From Lachnospiraceae bacterium (GTDB lineage Bacteria > Bacillota > Clostridia > Lachnospirales > Lachnospiraceae), in contig CAJTAL010000001.1 of the NCBI GenBank assembly GCA_910574285.1, positions 124,001 through 188,000 on the forward strand: a DNA stretch of 64,000 nucleotides, written 5' to 3'. The notes beneath the pieces are model-generated. The model had not been told where the DNA came from and ran no database searches. It worked only from the letters and a program-made list of their open reading frames with translations. Every line of letters starts with the position of its first letter. Position 1 is the stretch's first letter. This document shows positions 53,910 to 62,798 of this stretch, in pieces. The translations under genes and the position numbers were made by a program.

Positions 53910-54629
53910 ATGAAAAAATGCAAATCTCTACTTTTTTATTTTTCAAAGGGGGAAATTATTCTATGGTGCTTATCCATAATGCTGATTATTATTTCCTTTT
54001 TGGTTTTTGACAGAGAGAACTATCTGACACTCACAGCATCTGTGATCGGGGCTACCGCTTTGATCTTTAATGCCAAAGGGAATCCCGCCGGCCAGTTATT
54101 GACTGTTGTTTTCAGTATTTTATACGGCATCATATCCTTCACGTTTGCATACTACGGAGAAATGATAACATATCTTGGTATGACGGCGCCTATGGCTGTC
54201 TTTGCTTTCCTATCATGGCTTCACAATCCCTATGGAGGAAACAGGGCAGAGGTCAAAGTCAACCGTCTGAAAGAAAAAGAACCCGTTTTCATGCTTGCAC
54301 TTACCGCCGTTATTACCTTTATTTTCTATTTTATTTTGAAATCTTTTGATACGGCAAATCTGATACCAAGTACGCTGTCTGTTACAACGAGCTTCCTCGC
54401 CGTTTATCTGACTTTTCGGCGGAGCGCCTATTTTGCGCTTGCCTACGCTGCCAATGATATTGTATTGATTGTTTTATGGACACTGGCTGTCCTGTCGGAT
54501 ATTTCTTACTTATCAGTTATCGTTTGCTTCATTATGTTCTTAGTGAATGATATGTATGGATATATCAGCTGTACTAAAATGCAAAAAAGACAACAGGAAT
54601 CTGTATGCTTCCGCATTCATTCGGATTAG
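53910..54629 (+). CDS. pnuC: PnuC-family transporter (nicotinamide-riboside type)
   Basis: 239 residues from ATG 53910 behind TTAGGAGG; the ATG-like start in the leader is not used. It has seven or eight membrane segments and the family's core features (WLHNPYGGNRAEVKV, the LTFRRSAYFALAYAANDIVL stretch with conserved aromatic and Asn-Asp residues). PnuC proteins facilitate uptake of nicotinamide riboside, while relatives take up thiamine, riboflavin or deoxynucleosides. Location next to nucleoside salvage makes a nucleoside-like substrate plausible. The substrate cannot be fixed from sequence. Confidence 0.85.
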   Translation: MKKCKSLLFYFSKGEIILWCLSIMLIIISFLVFDRENYLTLTASVIGATALIFNAKGNPAGQLLTVVFSILYGIISFTFAYYGEMITYLGMTAPMAVFAFLSWLHNPYGGNRAEVKVNRLKEKEPVFMLALTAVITFIFYFILKSFDTANLIPSTLSVTTSFLAVYLTFRRSAYFALAYAANDIVLIVLWTLAVLSDISYLSVIVCFIMFLVNDMYGYISCTKMQKRQQESVCFRIHSD

Positions 54630-54670
54630 CACACTCCTCCTTCCTGTTTATTTGCAGGGCAATCCTAAAA

Positions 54671-54713
54671 CGCAAAAAAGACACCAAAAATCCTTTTTGA
54701 ATCTTTGATGTCT
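54671..54713. terminator. terminator after pnuC
   Basis: AAAGACA.CCAAA and TTTGATGTCTTT form a stem flanked by A and T tracts, 42 bp past the pnuC stop. It may also serve the opposite-strand pseudogene. Confidence 0.7.
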
Positions 54714-54761
54714 TTCCGTCCTTTGCAGGCTGGTTTACAAGATAACAGTACACCGATATTT

Positions 54762-55420
54762 TTAAACCACGTCTCCGGCTTTCTGTTTCCCATTCTGTGC
54801 CATAACACCTGCAAGGGCGTGCGGGATATACAATTCCTCCAAATAATCCGTTTCTTCCTGTGTAAGTTCCAGCTCCACGGCTTTGACCGCTCCGTCAATG
54901 TTGGACTTCTTCGTCACTCCCATAACGGGAGCCGTAACCTTCCTAAGCAGCCATGCAAGGGAAATCTCCGTCATGAGTCCATTTTTACTTTCTGCCAGTT
55001 CCTTAACCCTTTCGATAATACTTGCATCCGCATCTTGAGACTTGTCATATTTGAACCTCGCATACGCATCCAGTTCGAGCCGTTTTGTCGTTTCACCAGC
55101 CGGTCGGCAGAGCCTGCCGGAAGCCAAGGGGCTGTACGGAGTCAGTGCAATACCCTGATCTTCACAGAACGGTATCATCTCCCGTTCCTCCTCACGGGCG
55201 ATCAGATTGTAATGTCCCTGAACAGAGATAAATTCAGCAAAACCCTTCTCCCTTGCATAAAAGTTTGCCTTGGCAAGCTGCCACGCATAGCAGTTGGAAA
55301 TGCCGACATATCTTGTCTTTCCCGCTTTCACTGCGTTATTCAGTCCCTCGATGATATCCTCCATTGGTGTGTGGTAATCCCACATGTGGTAGATATAGAG
55401 GTCTGCTTGTGTCAAGTAAG
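54762..55420 (-). pseudogene. aldo/keto reductase, N-terminally truncated
   Basis: The frame encodes the C-terminal two thirds of an aldo/keto reductase of the YajO/Tas type (LYIYHMWDYHTPMEDIIEGL, ISVQGHYNLIAREEEREMIP, FCEDQGIALTPYSPLASGRL, APVMGVTKKSNIDGAV). Similarity begins at about 55420, and the first 100 residues, with the catalytic Asp/Tyr/Lys, are absent. The open frame upstream (MRSVVRGKIIFFIPY) is unrelated. It is therefore inactive. Confidence 0.8.
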
Positions 55421-55540
55421 GAATAAAAAAAATTATTTTTCCGCGAACTACAGACCGCATCTGCTTATAGTTCATCAAATTTTTCCATCATTCTACACAA
55501 ATTCAAATATATCATCATGGAATAGATATTACCATAATTA

Positions 55541-56875
55541 TCAATCGTTCTCCTTTACCCTCCAATACCCTTTTCTTCTTCCTCCAACTCTTTCGATAAC
55601 ACCAATCTTTTTTAAGTCTGCCATTGCCCTTTGCACCGTTTTGTATGACACTCCTAAACGGTCAGCTATTTCGGACAGTGAAATGTCCGTTTGCGCTGTT
55701 ATAATCTCTAAAACCCTTGTATTCATGCCTTTTTCTTTTCGGACATCATTTGTCCTTTTAAACGCTTTGCTAGTCACAACCGCAATAAACTTAACCGTAA
55801 TGTCGTTTCCAAGAATACTATATTCTGGAATCTTAGCACCCATCAAATCGCATTCCTCACAAATCTTCTGTATGCCTCGTCCCCATGCTTCTATATACCC
55901 AGCTCTGAAAAAGGTATTCGCTAAATCTGGATTATATGGTCTGGAATTATGAGTTTTCATAAGATTTTCTGTTGTCCAGTCACTTGGAAATACACATGCA
56001 TTGCTAATATACATAGACTCTTCTTCTATTCGAATTTGAATCGGGATACCGTCTTCCCATTTACAATGTATCAATGCATTGTATACAGCCTCTCGTACTG
56101 CTTCCCTCGCATAAGGATACGTCTCCACTCGTATCTCTTTATCATAAGAAATAGATGCCTTTAAATATTTCAAATAAATCAGTTCAACTACCCTGTCTGC
56201 TACCAGAATAAGCGATCCTTCAACCACATCCTGATATTGAAGATCTGAACCTACACCAAACTTTCCAATTTTCACATAACAGCCTGTAAAAAAACGTTGT
56301 GGATTACGATAAAAAAGCAAAACTGCTGCTCGTTTCAATTTTCCATCAGCAATCAGTCCCAATTTATTGAGCAATTCCTCATTTGTACATTCCAAATCTT
56401 TACGTGTCATTCGTTCTGTACGAACTGCTTCCCGACGAAAAATTTCAAAACTCTCTATATCTAAGTCTGCAACAGAAACATTATCTATTGGAACTGCATC
56501 CCAACGATATCCTGTCTTTCTAACTAGAAATTCTGTCAGTGCCGAACCACGAAGTTGTTGTTTTGTACTTCCACTCCTATAATGATACTCGCCACGATAA
56601 TTAACCGGATAAGAGCTTGGATTTACAATAATCTGAATATATTGTTTTCCGTTCTCATCCAGGCAATTTACGTCGGCTATAATCCCCATTGTATCCTTAA
56701 TTTTATTGGGAATATCCTCAAGAAGTTTTTGGCAGTCAGCCACACCAACAATCTCCCCGTTGTCATCAAGTCCGATATAAATGCTTCCTCCTTGCGCATT
56801 AGCAAAACCGCATACCCATTTCAGATATTCATCTCTCCATGACTCTTTATATTCTATGTTTTGACTTTCTGCCAT
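55541..56875 (-). CDS. AlbA_2/Schlafen-like ATP-binding HTH regulator
   Basis: 444 residues, start ATG 56875 behind GGAGG. Residues 1-120 form the AlbA_2 (Schlafen-type) domain (NIEYKESWRDEYLKWVCGFA, GGSIYIGLDDNGEIVGV). Residues about 255-360 are an HATPase_c_4 domain (AREAVREAVYNALIHCKW and EAWGRGIQKICEECD). The last 70 residues are an HTH (TDISLSEIADRLGVSYKTVQRA). Such proteins are described as putative transcriptional regulators. Recent work links some AlbA_2/Schlafen proteins to defence, but nothing here proves that. It lies alone inside the IS-bracketed segment. Confidence 0.85.
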   Translation of the reverse strand: MAESQNIEYKESWRDEYLKWVCGFANAQGGSIYIGLDDNGEIVGVADCQKLLEDIPNKIKDTMGIIADVNCLDENGKQYIQIIVNPSSYPVNYRGEYHYRSGSTKQQLRGSALTEFLVRKTGYRWDAVPIDNVSVADLDIESFEIFRREAVRTERMTRKDLECTNEELLNKLGLIADGKLKRAAVLLFYRNPQRFFTGCYVKIGKFGVGSDLQYQDVVEGSLILVADRVVELIYLKYLKASISYDKEIRVETYPYAREAVREAVYNALIHCKWEDGIPIQIRIEEESMYISNACVFPSDWTTENLMKTHNSRPYNPDLANTFFRAGYIEAWGRGIQKICEECDLMGAKIPEYSILGNDITVKFIAVVTSKAFKRTNDVRKEKGMNTRVLEIITAQTDISLSEIADRLGVSYKTVQRAMADLKKIGVIERVGGRRKGYWRVKEND

Positions 56876-57047
56876 ACTTATCCTCCAAAAAATATCTTTT
56901 CGTTAATACGGATTTTCATTCAGCCAATCTGCCTAAATACATAACATTGTTATATGCAAAATAATCTCTATATTTATGCCGGCAAATATCAAGAACAGAT
57001 AATTTTTTAATGCCTAAATTTAAAAAAACAACAATTTCAGAAATTTG

Positions 57048-57250
57048 TTACTGCACATCTTCACCCAATATCTCATCCAACATTCCATCCATTTGCACCA
57101 TCATATTAGCATTTAATCGGGCACTTTCGTCTACTGTGAGCAAGTCCATTCTTCCATTAGGCATACTTCTCATATGAACCAAATCTTCTATCGCCACTGA
57201 TGAAATTCCATCCATAAAATGCATTTTATTATTTACAATACTATAATGCA
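57048..57250 (-). pseudogene. C-terminal fragment of an unidentified gene at the IS1182 junction
   Basis: After the IS transposase frame ends, the minus strand reads NKMHFMDGISSVAIEDLVHM and RMDLLTVDESARLNANM to a stop at 57048. It has a coding look but no start; its beginning was lost at the junction. Family unknown. Confidence 0.4.
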
Positions 57251-58080
57251 ACCGAAAAATGTTTCTTCCCTTTCGCAAAAGACAGATAGTCTTTCCGGGC
57301 TTTTCTGCGGTAACGTCTTGGTAATGGTAGTCCATAGGACTTACAAAACCGATAAATGATCGTCTCCAGTTTTTCTCTTGCTTCATTTAAAAGGGATACA
57401 TCCTGAGGATATCGGATGTTGGCCGGTGCACAGGTTGCATCTATCATCAATGTTCCCTGATTTCCTGCATCTTCCCGGCCCTTTTCACCATTCCCCTTTT
57501 CTGAAGAATCCTTTGACGGAGGATCCTTCTTCTCATTATCATGATTCAAAATATAGTCATTTGCTTCCATGATAATCTCAGGAGACAAGCGTTTCCGGAA
57601 AAGGACAAGGGTACTTGCATCAAATGGTGGTTCTTCCTGATAACCGGGAAGCCCTATGAAGTATTGCAGATATGGATTCTCTGTAATCTGTTCCACAAGT
57701 TCGCGGTCTGAGAAACCGAGTTTTTTTTGAATAATTAATGAACCAAGAGCCGTTCGCAAAGGCTTCGCAACATTTCCTGTATCATTTGGAAACAGATCTG
57801 CATATTTTGATTCAAAAACATCCCATGGGATTTGTTCTGCCAAACGCACCCATCTGTTTTCAGGATTCATATGCATTCCTAATGGTTGATTAAAATCGAG
57901 GAACGAATGTTGTAATTGATCAAGATATTTATACATATATTAGGCTCCCTGCTTGTATATTTTTAAGGTTATCTGCACGAAAAATGAACGATTCATTTCT
58001 ATTACCTTGCAAGTATTATATACCAAATAGCCAAAAAAGTCAGTAAAATCAAGCATTTCATGTTTAATCAGCAGGCACTA
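57251..58080 (-). mobile_element. right half of an IS1182-type element (transposase N-terminus and terminal repeat)
   Basis: Transposase start ATG 57936; codons to about 57251 encode the N-terminal part (NPENRWVRLAEQIPWDVFES, GSLIIQKKLGFSDRELVEQI, DASTLVLFRKRLSPEIIMEA) ending at YLSFAKGKKH. The terminal repeat TTAATCAGCAGGCACTA (58064-58080) is the exact reverse complement of the repeat at 46161-46177. The middle of the transposase is found in neither half. Confidence 0.88.
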
Positions 58081-58102
58081 CTTATATTTTGTCCCAATAT
58101 CA

Positions 58103-58139
58103 AACTGACGTAGGTAATCTATTACTACCTACGTCAGTT
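58103..58139. terminator. hairpin downstream of leuS
   Basis: AACTGACGTAGGTA and TACCTACGTCAGTT form a perfect 14-bp stem around 9 nt. The T tract on the leuS strand is short, so it is a likely but weak terminator. Confidence 0.6.
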
Positions 58140-58200
58140 CTCAAAGTATTTTTTTATATTTACTTCATTTTAAAATCTGTTACGAAATTTTCTCTCCAAA

Positions 58201-60630
58201 TTATTTCTGCACAATATTAATGATTTTCTTCGGAACGTAGATCTCTTTCACGATGGTTCCAGTCAGCTTATCCGCAACCGCCTCTTTTCCCGCCGCGATC
58301 GCGTCTTCTTTCGAGATATCCGCCGCTACGGAGATTACGGCTCTGGTCTTGCCGTTGATCTGAACCGGCACTTCAATCTCGTCGTCCTTCATCATTTCTT
58401 CGTCGTAGACCGGCCATCCGGCAGTGAACACACTTCCCTCATGTCCCAACTGCTCCCAGATCTCCTCCGCGATATGCGGGGCAAACGGAGATAGCAGTAC
58501 TGCCATGACAGATAATGTCTCCTTATCTACGCCACCCTCTTTCTTGGCAATCTCAATCAGGTTGTTGTTATGCTCCATGAAGCCGGAGATTGCCGTGTTC
58601 AGGCTGAAGCTCTCCAGACGCTTCGTGATATCGCATATCAGTCTGTGGCGTTCCTTGATCATCGCCCTGGATGCTTTTACATCCGCATCCTTATTCTCCA
58701 TTACAAGATTCCATACACGCTTTAAGAAGCGGTTTACGCCGTCGATTCCCCGGTCGTCCCACTCGGCGTCCAGCTCCGGCGGTCCCACGAACAACTCATA
58801 CATACGCAGGGAATCACAGCCGTAGTCTCTCACCAGATCATCCGGGGAAACCACATTCCCCTTAGACTTACTCATCTTGATCCCGTTCTTTCCGGTAATC
58901 ATACCCTGGTTAAAAAGCTTCTGGAACGGCTCGTCAAAATCAATGGTGCCGATATCGCACAGGAACTTGGTGTAGAAACGGGAATACAAGAGGTGAAGCA
59001 CCGCATGCTCCACGCCGCCGATATACATGTCTACCGGAAGCAGGGCATCCGCCTTCTCTCTGGATACCAGCTCCTTATCATTGTGATTATCCACATAGCG
59101 CAGGAAATACCAGGATGACCCCGCCCACTGGGGCATGGTATTGGTCTCCCGCTTCGCAGGTTTTCCGCATACCGGACACTTGCAGTTCACCCACTCCTCG
59201 ATTCCCGCAAGGGGTGATTCTCCGGTTCCCGTAGGTTCGTAAGATTCTACCTCCGGCAGGCGAAGGGGAAGCTCCTCCTCCGGCACCGGCACATTGCCGC
59301 AGTCCGGACAATGTACGATAGGAATTGGCTCGCCCCAGTAACGCTGACGGGAGAATACCCAGTCCCTCAGTTTATAATTCACGGTCGCACGTCCGATTCC
59401 TCTCTCTTCGATGATATGCGGTGCTTCTTTCTTAAGTACCGCAGACTCCATTCCGTTCCATTCTCCGGAATTGATCATCGTCCCGCTGGCTTCCGTATAA
59501 GCCTCGGTCATATTCTCAATCTCCTGGCCGTCTTTTGCGATAACCTGTACGATGGGAATGCCGAACTTCGTCGCAAATTCAAAGTCTCTGTCGTCATGGG
59601 CGGGCACGCACATGATCGCCCCGGTACCATAGTCGGCCAGTACATAATCTGACAGCCAGATAGGCGTCTTCTCTCCGTTTAACGGGTTGATCGCATAGCT
59701 TCCGGTGAATACGCCCGTCTTCTCCTTATCCTGCATACGGTCTACGTTAGACTTCATGGACGCCTCAAAGATATATCTCTCTACCGCCTCCCTGGTCTCC
59801 TCCGTAGCAAGGCTTTTGGCCAGCTCATGCTCCGGCGCCAGTACCATGAAGGTCGCGCCGTACAAAGTATCCGGTCTTGTGGTATAGACCGTGATCTTCT
59901 CTTCCCGTCCGTCTACCGGAAAATCCACTTCCGCGCCGTAGGATTTGCCGATCCAGTCAGACTGCATCTTCTTTACCTTCTCAGGCCAGTCCAGCTTGTC
60001 AAGGTCGTTAAGCAGACGCTCCGCATATGCCGTGATCTTCAGCATCCACTGACGGAGATTCTTTTTCGTGACCTCGGCGCCGCAGCGCTCACATTTCCCA
60101 TTCACTACTTCTTCATTTGCAAGACCTGTCTTACAGGACGGGCACCAGTTAATCGGAAATTCCTTCTCATAGGCAAGCCCTTCCTTAAACATCTTCACGA
60201 ATATCCACTGGGTCCATTTATAGAAATCCGGATCCGTCGTATTCACTTCCCTGTCCCAATCATACAGAGCCGCGATCTCATTGATCTGCTTCTTAATATT
60301 CTTCACATTCTCCTCCGTGGAAATAGCAGGATGTACGCCCATCTTGATGGCGTAATTCTCCGCCGGAAGCCCGAAAGCATCCCATCCCATAGGATGAATG
60401 ATATAATATCCCTGCTGCAGCTTATATCTGCTCCACACATCAGAAATAACGTACCCTCTCCAATGTCCGACATGAAGACCGTTCCCTGACGGATATGGGA
60501 ACATATCCAGACAGTAATACTTCTGACGCTCTTTTCCTTCTGCATCTGTCTTGACATTCACCGGGTTCTTCTCCCAGTTCTCGCGCCATTTCTTCTCGAT
60601 CGCCTTATGATTATAAGGTATCTTAGTCAT
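58201..60630 (-). CDS. leuS: leucyl-tRNA synthetase
   Basis: 809 residues from ATG 60630 behind GAGAGGAG; an upstream in-frame start lacks a ribosome site. The HIGH-type motif is PSGNGLHVGHWRGY, the zinc knuckle CPSCKTGLANEEVVNGKCERC, an editing (CP1) domain follows, and the KMSKS motif is GIKMSKSKGNVVSPDD. It charges tRNA-Leu. A terminator-like hairpin lies in the leader, but I see no T-box consensus. Confidence 0.97.
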   Translation of the reverse strand: MTKIPYNHKAIEKKWRENWEKNPVNVKTDAEGKERQKYYCLDMFPYPSGNGLHVGHWRGYVISDVWSRYKLQQGYYIIHPMGWDAFGLPAENYAIKMGVHPAISTEENVKNIKKQINEIAALYDWDREVNTTDPDFYKWTQWIFVKMFKEGLAYEKEFPINWCPSCKTGLANEEVVNGKCERCGAEVTKKNLRQWMLKITAYAERLLNDLDKLDWPEKVKKMQSDWIGKSYGAEVDFPVDGREEKITVYTTRPDTLYGATFMVLAPEHELAKSLATEETREAVERYIFEASMKSNVDRMQDKEKTGVFTGSYAINPLNGEKTPIWLSDYVLADYGTGAIMCVPAHDDRDFEFATKFGIPIVQVIAKDGQEIENMTEAYTEASGTMINSGEWNGMESAVLKKEAPHIIEERGIGRATVNYKLRDWVFSRQRYWGEPIPIVHCPDCGNVPVPEEELPLRLPEVESYEPTGTGESPLAGIEEWVNCKCPVCGKPAKRETNTMPQWAGSSWYFLRYVDNHNDKELVSREKADALLPVDMYIGGVEHAVLHLLYSRFYTKFLCDIGTIDFDEPFQKLFNQGMITGKNGIKMSKSKGNVVSPDDLVRDYGCDSLRMYELFVGPPELDAEWDDRGIDGVNRFLKRVWNLVMENKDADVKASRAMIKERHRLICDITKRLESFSLNTAISGFMEHNNNLIEIAKKEGGVDKETLSVMAVLLSPFAPHIAEEIWEQLGHEGSVFTAGWPVYDEEMMKDDEIEVPVQINGKTRAVISVAADISKEDAIAAGKEAVADKLTGTIVKEIYVPKKIINIVQK

Positions 60631-60677
60631 AATCCTGACTCCTCTCTTTCTTAAAATCATTTTTTATCATATCATAA

Positions 60678-60714
60678 TAAAAAAACCTCCGCATCTCCAA
60701 AGAGACGAAAAGGC
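60678..60714 (-). terminator. attenuator-like terminator in the leuS leader
   Basis: On the minus strand CCTTTTCGTCTC pairs with GAGATGCGGAGG (wobbles and one mismatch) around TTTG, ending in T7, about 50 bp before the leuS start. It would stop transcription unless antiterminated. Confidence 0.7.
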
Positions 60715-60810
60715 TTATATTCAGCAAGTCGTCACTATTTCCTACTTATTATATGAAGATTGTTAAAATAAGTCAAGTACTATTTTTCTTGCATAAATGT
60801 CAGATTTTTA

Positions 60811-60839
60811 GTTGTCCCTCCCCTCTCTTTAGTGTATAA
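60811..60839 (+). promoter_or_regulatory. promoter of the small P-loop gene
   Basis: TTGTCC, 17-bp spacer, TATAAT, about 65 bp before the ATG at 60904. Confidence 0.65.
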
Positions 60840-60903
60840 TAGACAGTAAGTAGATAAAGCTGAGTATTTCAGTAAAATATGATACATAAAGGAGAGGTTT
60901 ACC

Positions 60904-61326
60904 ATGGTAAATTTATTGACTGGCCCAAAAGGCAGCGGAAAGACACAGCAGATGATCGAACTGGCGAATAAGAAAGCCAAAGAATGTAACGGAAATGTTG
61001 TATTTATCAAGAAGACACACAGAGACACCGCCAGCGTCGCCTTTGATATTCGTACCATCTGTATGGACGATTTCACCTCGATTACCAATACTGACGAATA
61101 CATCGGATTCTTGTATGGTATGTACAGTTCCAATCATGATGTCGAGTGTATATTTATCGATGGTCTTTTGAAACATGCAGATATCTCCCTACAGAATATG
61201 CCTGACTTCATTTCCAGGCTGAAAAAGATCTCTGCAGAATGCGGTATCGAATTCTTCGTAAGTCTCAGCGCGACAAAAGCGGATCTGGCTTCGATTGATG
61301 CAGATGGCTGCAGTTATTTGAATTAA
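60904..61326 (+). CDS. small P-loop NTPase of unknown function
   Basis: 140 residues, start ATG 60904 behind AAAGGAGAGG. Walker A is GPKGSGKT (residues 7-14), with a candidate Walker B in VECIFIDGLLKHAD. The C-terminal part (AECGIEFFVSLSATKADLAS) resembles the twitching-motility/KaiC-like minimal ATPase core. There is no membrane segment. It is a conserved-looking Firmicute hypothetical protein ending at its own terminator. No function can be assigned. Confidence 0.8.
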   Translation: MVNLLTGPKGSGKTQQMIELANKKAKECNGNVVFIKKTHRDTASVAFDIRTICMDDFTSITNTDEYIGFLYGMYSSNHDVECIFIDGLLKHADISLQNMPDFISRLKKISAECGIEFFVSLSATKADLASIDADGCSYLN

Positions 61327-61341
61327 TCACAGGACGTAACC

Positions 61342-61367
61342 GGCAGCCCGTCAGAGGCTGCCTTTTT
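61342..61367 (+). terminator. intrinsic terminator after the P-loop gene
   Basis: GGCAGCC (61342-61348) and GGCTGCC (61356-61362) pair around 7 nt, followed by T5. Confidence 0.9.
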
Positions 61368-61501
61368 ATGCGCAGCCCCGTGCAGAAGAAGTATGCCGCT
61401 AAGTCGTCGCACGGGGCGCGCGGCGAGTAGGGAAGAGTCTTCCCTGCTCGATTATCCGAGACTTCATATGTTACAGCAGATACAGGAGTAAATACCGGAA
61501 G

Positions 61502-62758
61502 ATGAACGAGACAAAAGACAGAAAACGGCGCGGAAACAATCGTTTTAACCATGCAAATAACGCAAATAACGTAAAACAGAAACCCGGCGGAATTAAAGCC
61601 GCAAAATACCGAAAAGCAAGACGCCGAAGATTACGGAGGATCCGAATTATGATATTCGCTTTCCTCTCTTTGTGCTGCTGTTTCCTGCTCATATTCGGCG
61701 TCCGTACAGCGATATCCGCAGGCTCAAAGTTCATCCGGAATCACAAGGCAGAAGCTCAGAAAGAAGCTGACAGCAAGCCAAAGAAAAAGAGCTATGATAA
61801 TGTAACGCTGCAGGAACTGGTTCTGAATACGGATAAACCCTCATCGACAGACAAACCTGTTACTATTACGGTAAGTTCCATGGGCGACTGTACGCTCGGA
61901 ACGGACGCTAATTTCGCTTATTCCACCAGTTTGAACGCTTTCTATGATATAAACGGGCCGGATTATTTCTTTCAGAATGTCCGTTCTGTCCTGGAATCTG
62001 ACGATCTCTCCATTGTGAATATGGAAGGGACACTGACGGAGTCCAACCAGAGGGAGAATAAGAAATTTGCTTTCAAGGGGCCGCCGGAATATTTCAATAT
62101 CCTGGTCAAAGGCTCTGTAGAAGCCGCTAATCTGGCGAATAACCACAGTAAGGATTACGGTGACGAAAGTTATACCGATACGATTGCCGCCCTGGAAGAC
62201 GCCGGTATTCCCACATTCGGCTTTGAACGTGTAAAGATCCTGGATATCAAAGGCGTGAAGGTAGGGCTGGCCGGAATCTATGAATTGGCGGATCACCTGG
62301 AGAAAAAGCAGCAGGTAAAGGATAATATCGGCGCGCTGAAAGAAGCCGGAGCCCAACTGATTATCGTAAATTTCCATTGGGGAACGGAACGGGAATACAC
62401 CCCGAATGATACGCAGAAAACCCTTGCGCATCTGGCTATAGACGAGGGCGCAGACCTGGTCATCGGCCATCACCCTCATGTGCTGCAGGGTATAGAAAGA
62501 TATAAGGACAAATATATTGCTTACAGCCTTGGAAATTTCTGTTTCGGAGGCAATTCAAATCCCGGAGACAAGGATACGATCATCTTCCAGCAGACATTTA
62601 CAATTAAGGACGGAGCCGCGGCAAAAGACGATAAGATCAATATCATCCCCTGCTGTCTCTCCTCTTCCGCCGGATATAACGATTATCGTCCGACTGTCCT
62701 GGAAGGAGAACAGAAGCAGAAGATACTGGATAAACTTGAAACCTACAGCCAATGGTAA
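61502..62758 (+). CDS. CapA-family metallophosphoesterase-like membrane protein
   Basis: 418 residues. A basic cytoplasmic N-terminus (residues 1-45, Arg/Lys-rich) is followed by one membrane segment (IRIMIFAFLSLCCCFLLIFG) and a linker. From about residue 120 the CapA/PGA_cap domain shows its motifs: SSMGDCTLGTD, IVNMEGTLTES, LANNHSKDYG, NFHWGTEREY and GHHPHVLQGIE with YSLGNFCFGGN. CapA proteins act in poly-gamma-glutamate capsule or envelope synthesis, and their core is related to metallophosphatases. No other capsule genes (capB/capC) are near, so the role here is uncertain. Confidence 0.9.
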   Translation: MNETKDRKRRGNNRFNHANNANNVKQKPGGIKAAKYRKARRRRLRRIRIMIFAFLSLCCCFLLIFGVRTAISAGSKFIRNHKAEAQKEADSKPKKKSYDNVTLQELVLNTDKPSSTDKPVTITVSSMGDCTLGTDANFAYSTSLNAFYDINGPDYFFQNVRSVLESDDLSIVNMEGTLTESNQRENKKFAFKGPPEYFNILVKGSVEAANLANNHSKDYGDESYTDTIAALEDAGIPTFGFERVKILDIKGVKVGLAGIYELADHLEKKQQVKDNIGALKEAGAQLIIVNFHWGTEREYTPNDTQKTLAHLAIDEGADLVIGHHPHVLQGIERYKDKYIAYSLGNFCFGGNSNPGDKDTIIFQQTFTIKDGAAAKDDKINIIPCCLSSSAGYNDYRPTVLEGEQKQKILDKLETYSQW

Positions 62759-62793
62759 AGAGGCCGCCGTAAAGCATTTACGGGCAGCCTCTT
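62757..62793. terminator. bidirectional terminator between capA and the AEC gene
   Basis: AAAGAGGC(C)GCCGTAAA and TTTACGGGC(A)GCCTCTTT form a long stem starting within the capA stop codon. It fits both converging genes. Confidence 0.85.
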
Positions 62794-62798
62794 TCTAT

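Noticed and set aside
54762-55478. Intact aldo/keto reductase
   Set aside because: The first third of the family, including catalytic residues, is replaced by unrelated sequence at about 55420.
46161-58080. Target-site duplication around the IS1182 halves
   Set aside because: The bases outside the two terminal repeats (GAATTAATT and CTTATATTTT) do not match, so a simple insertion cannot be supported.
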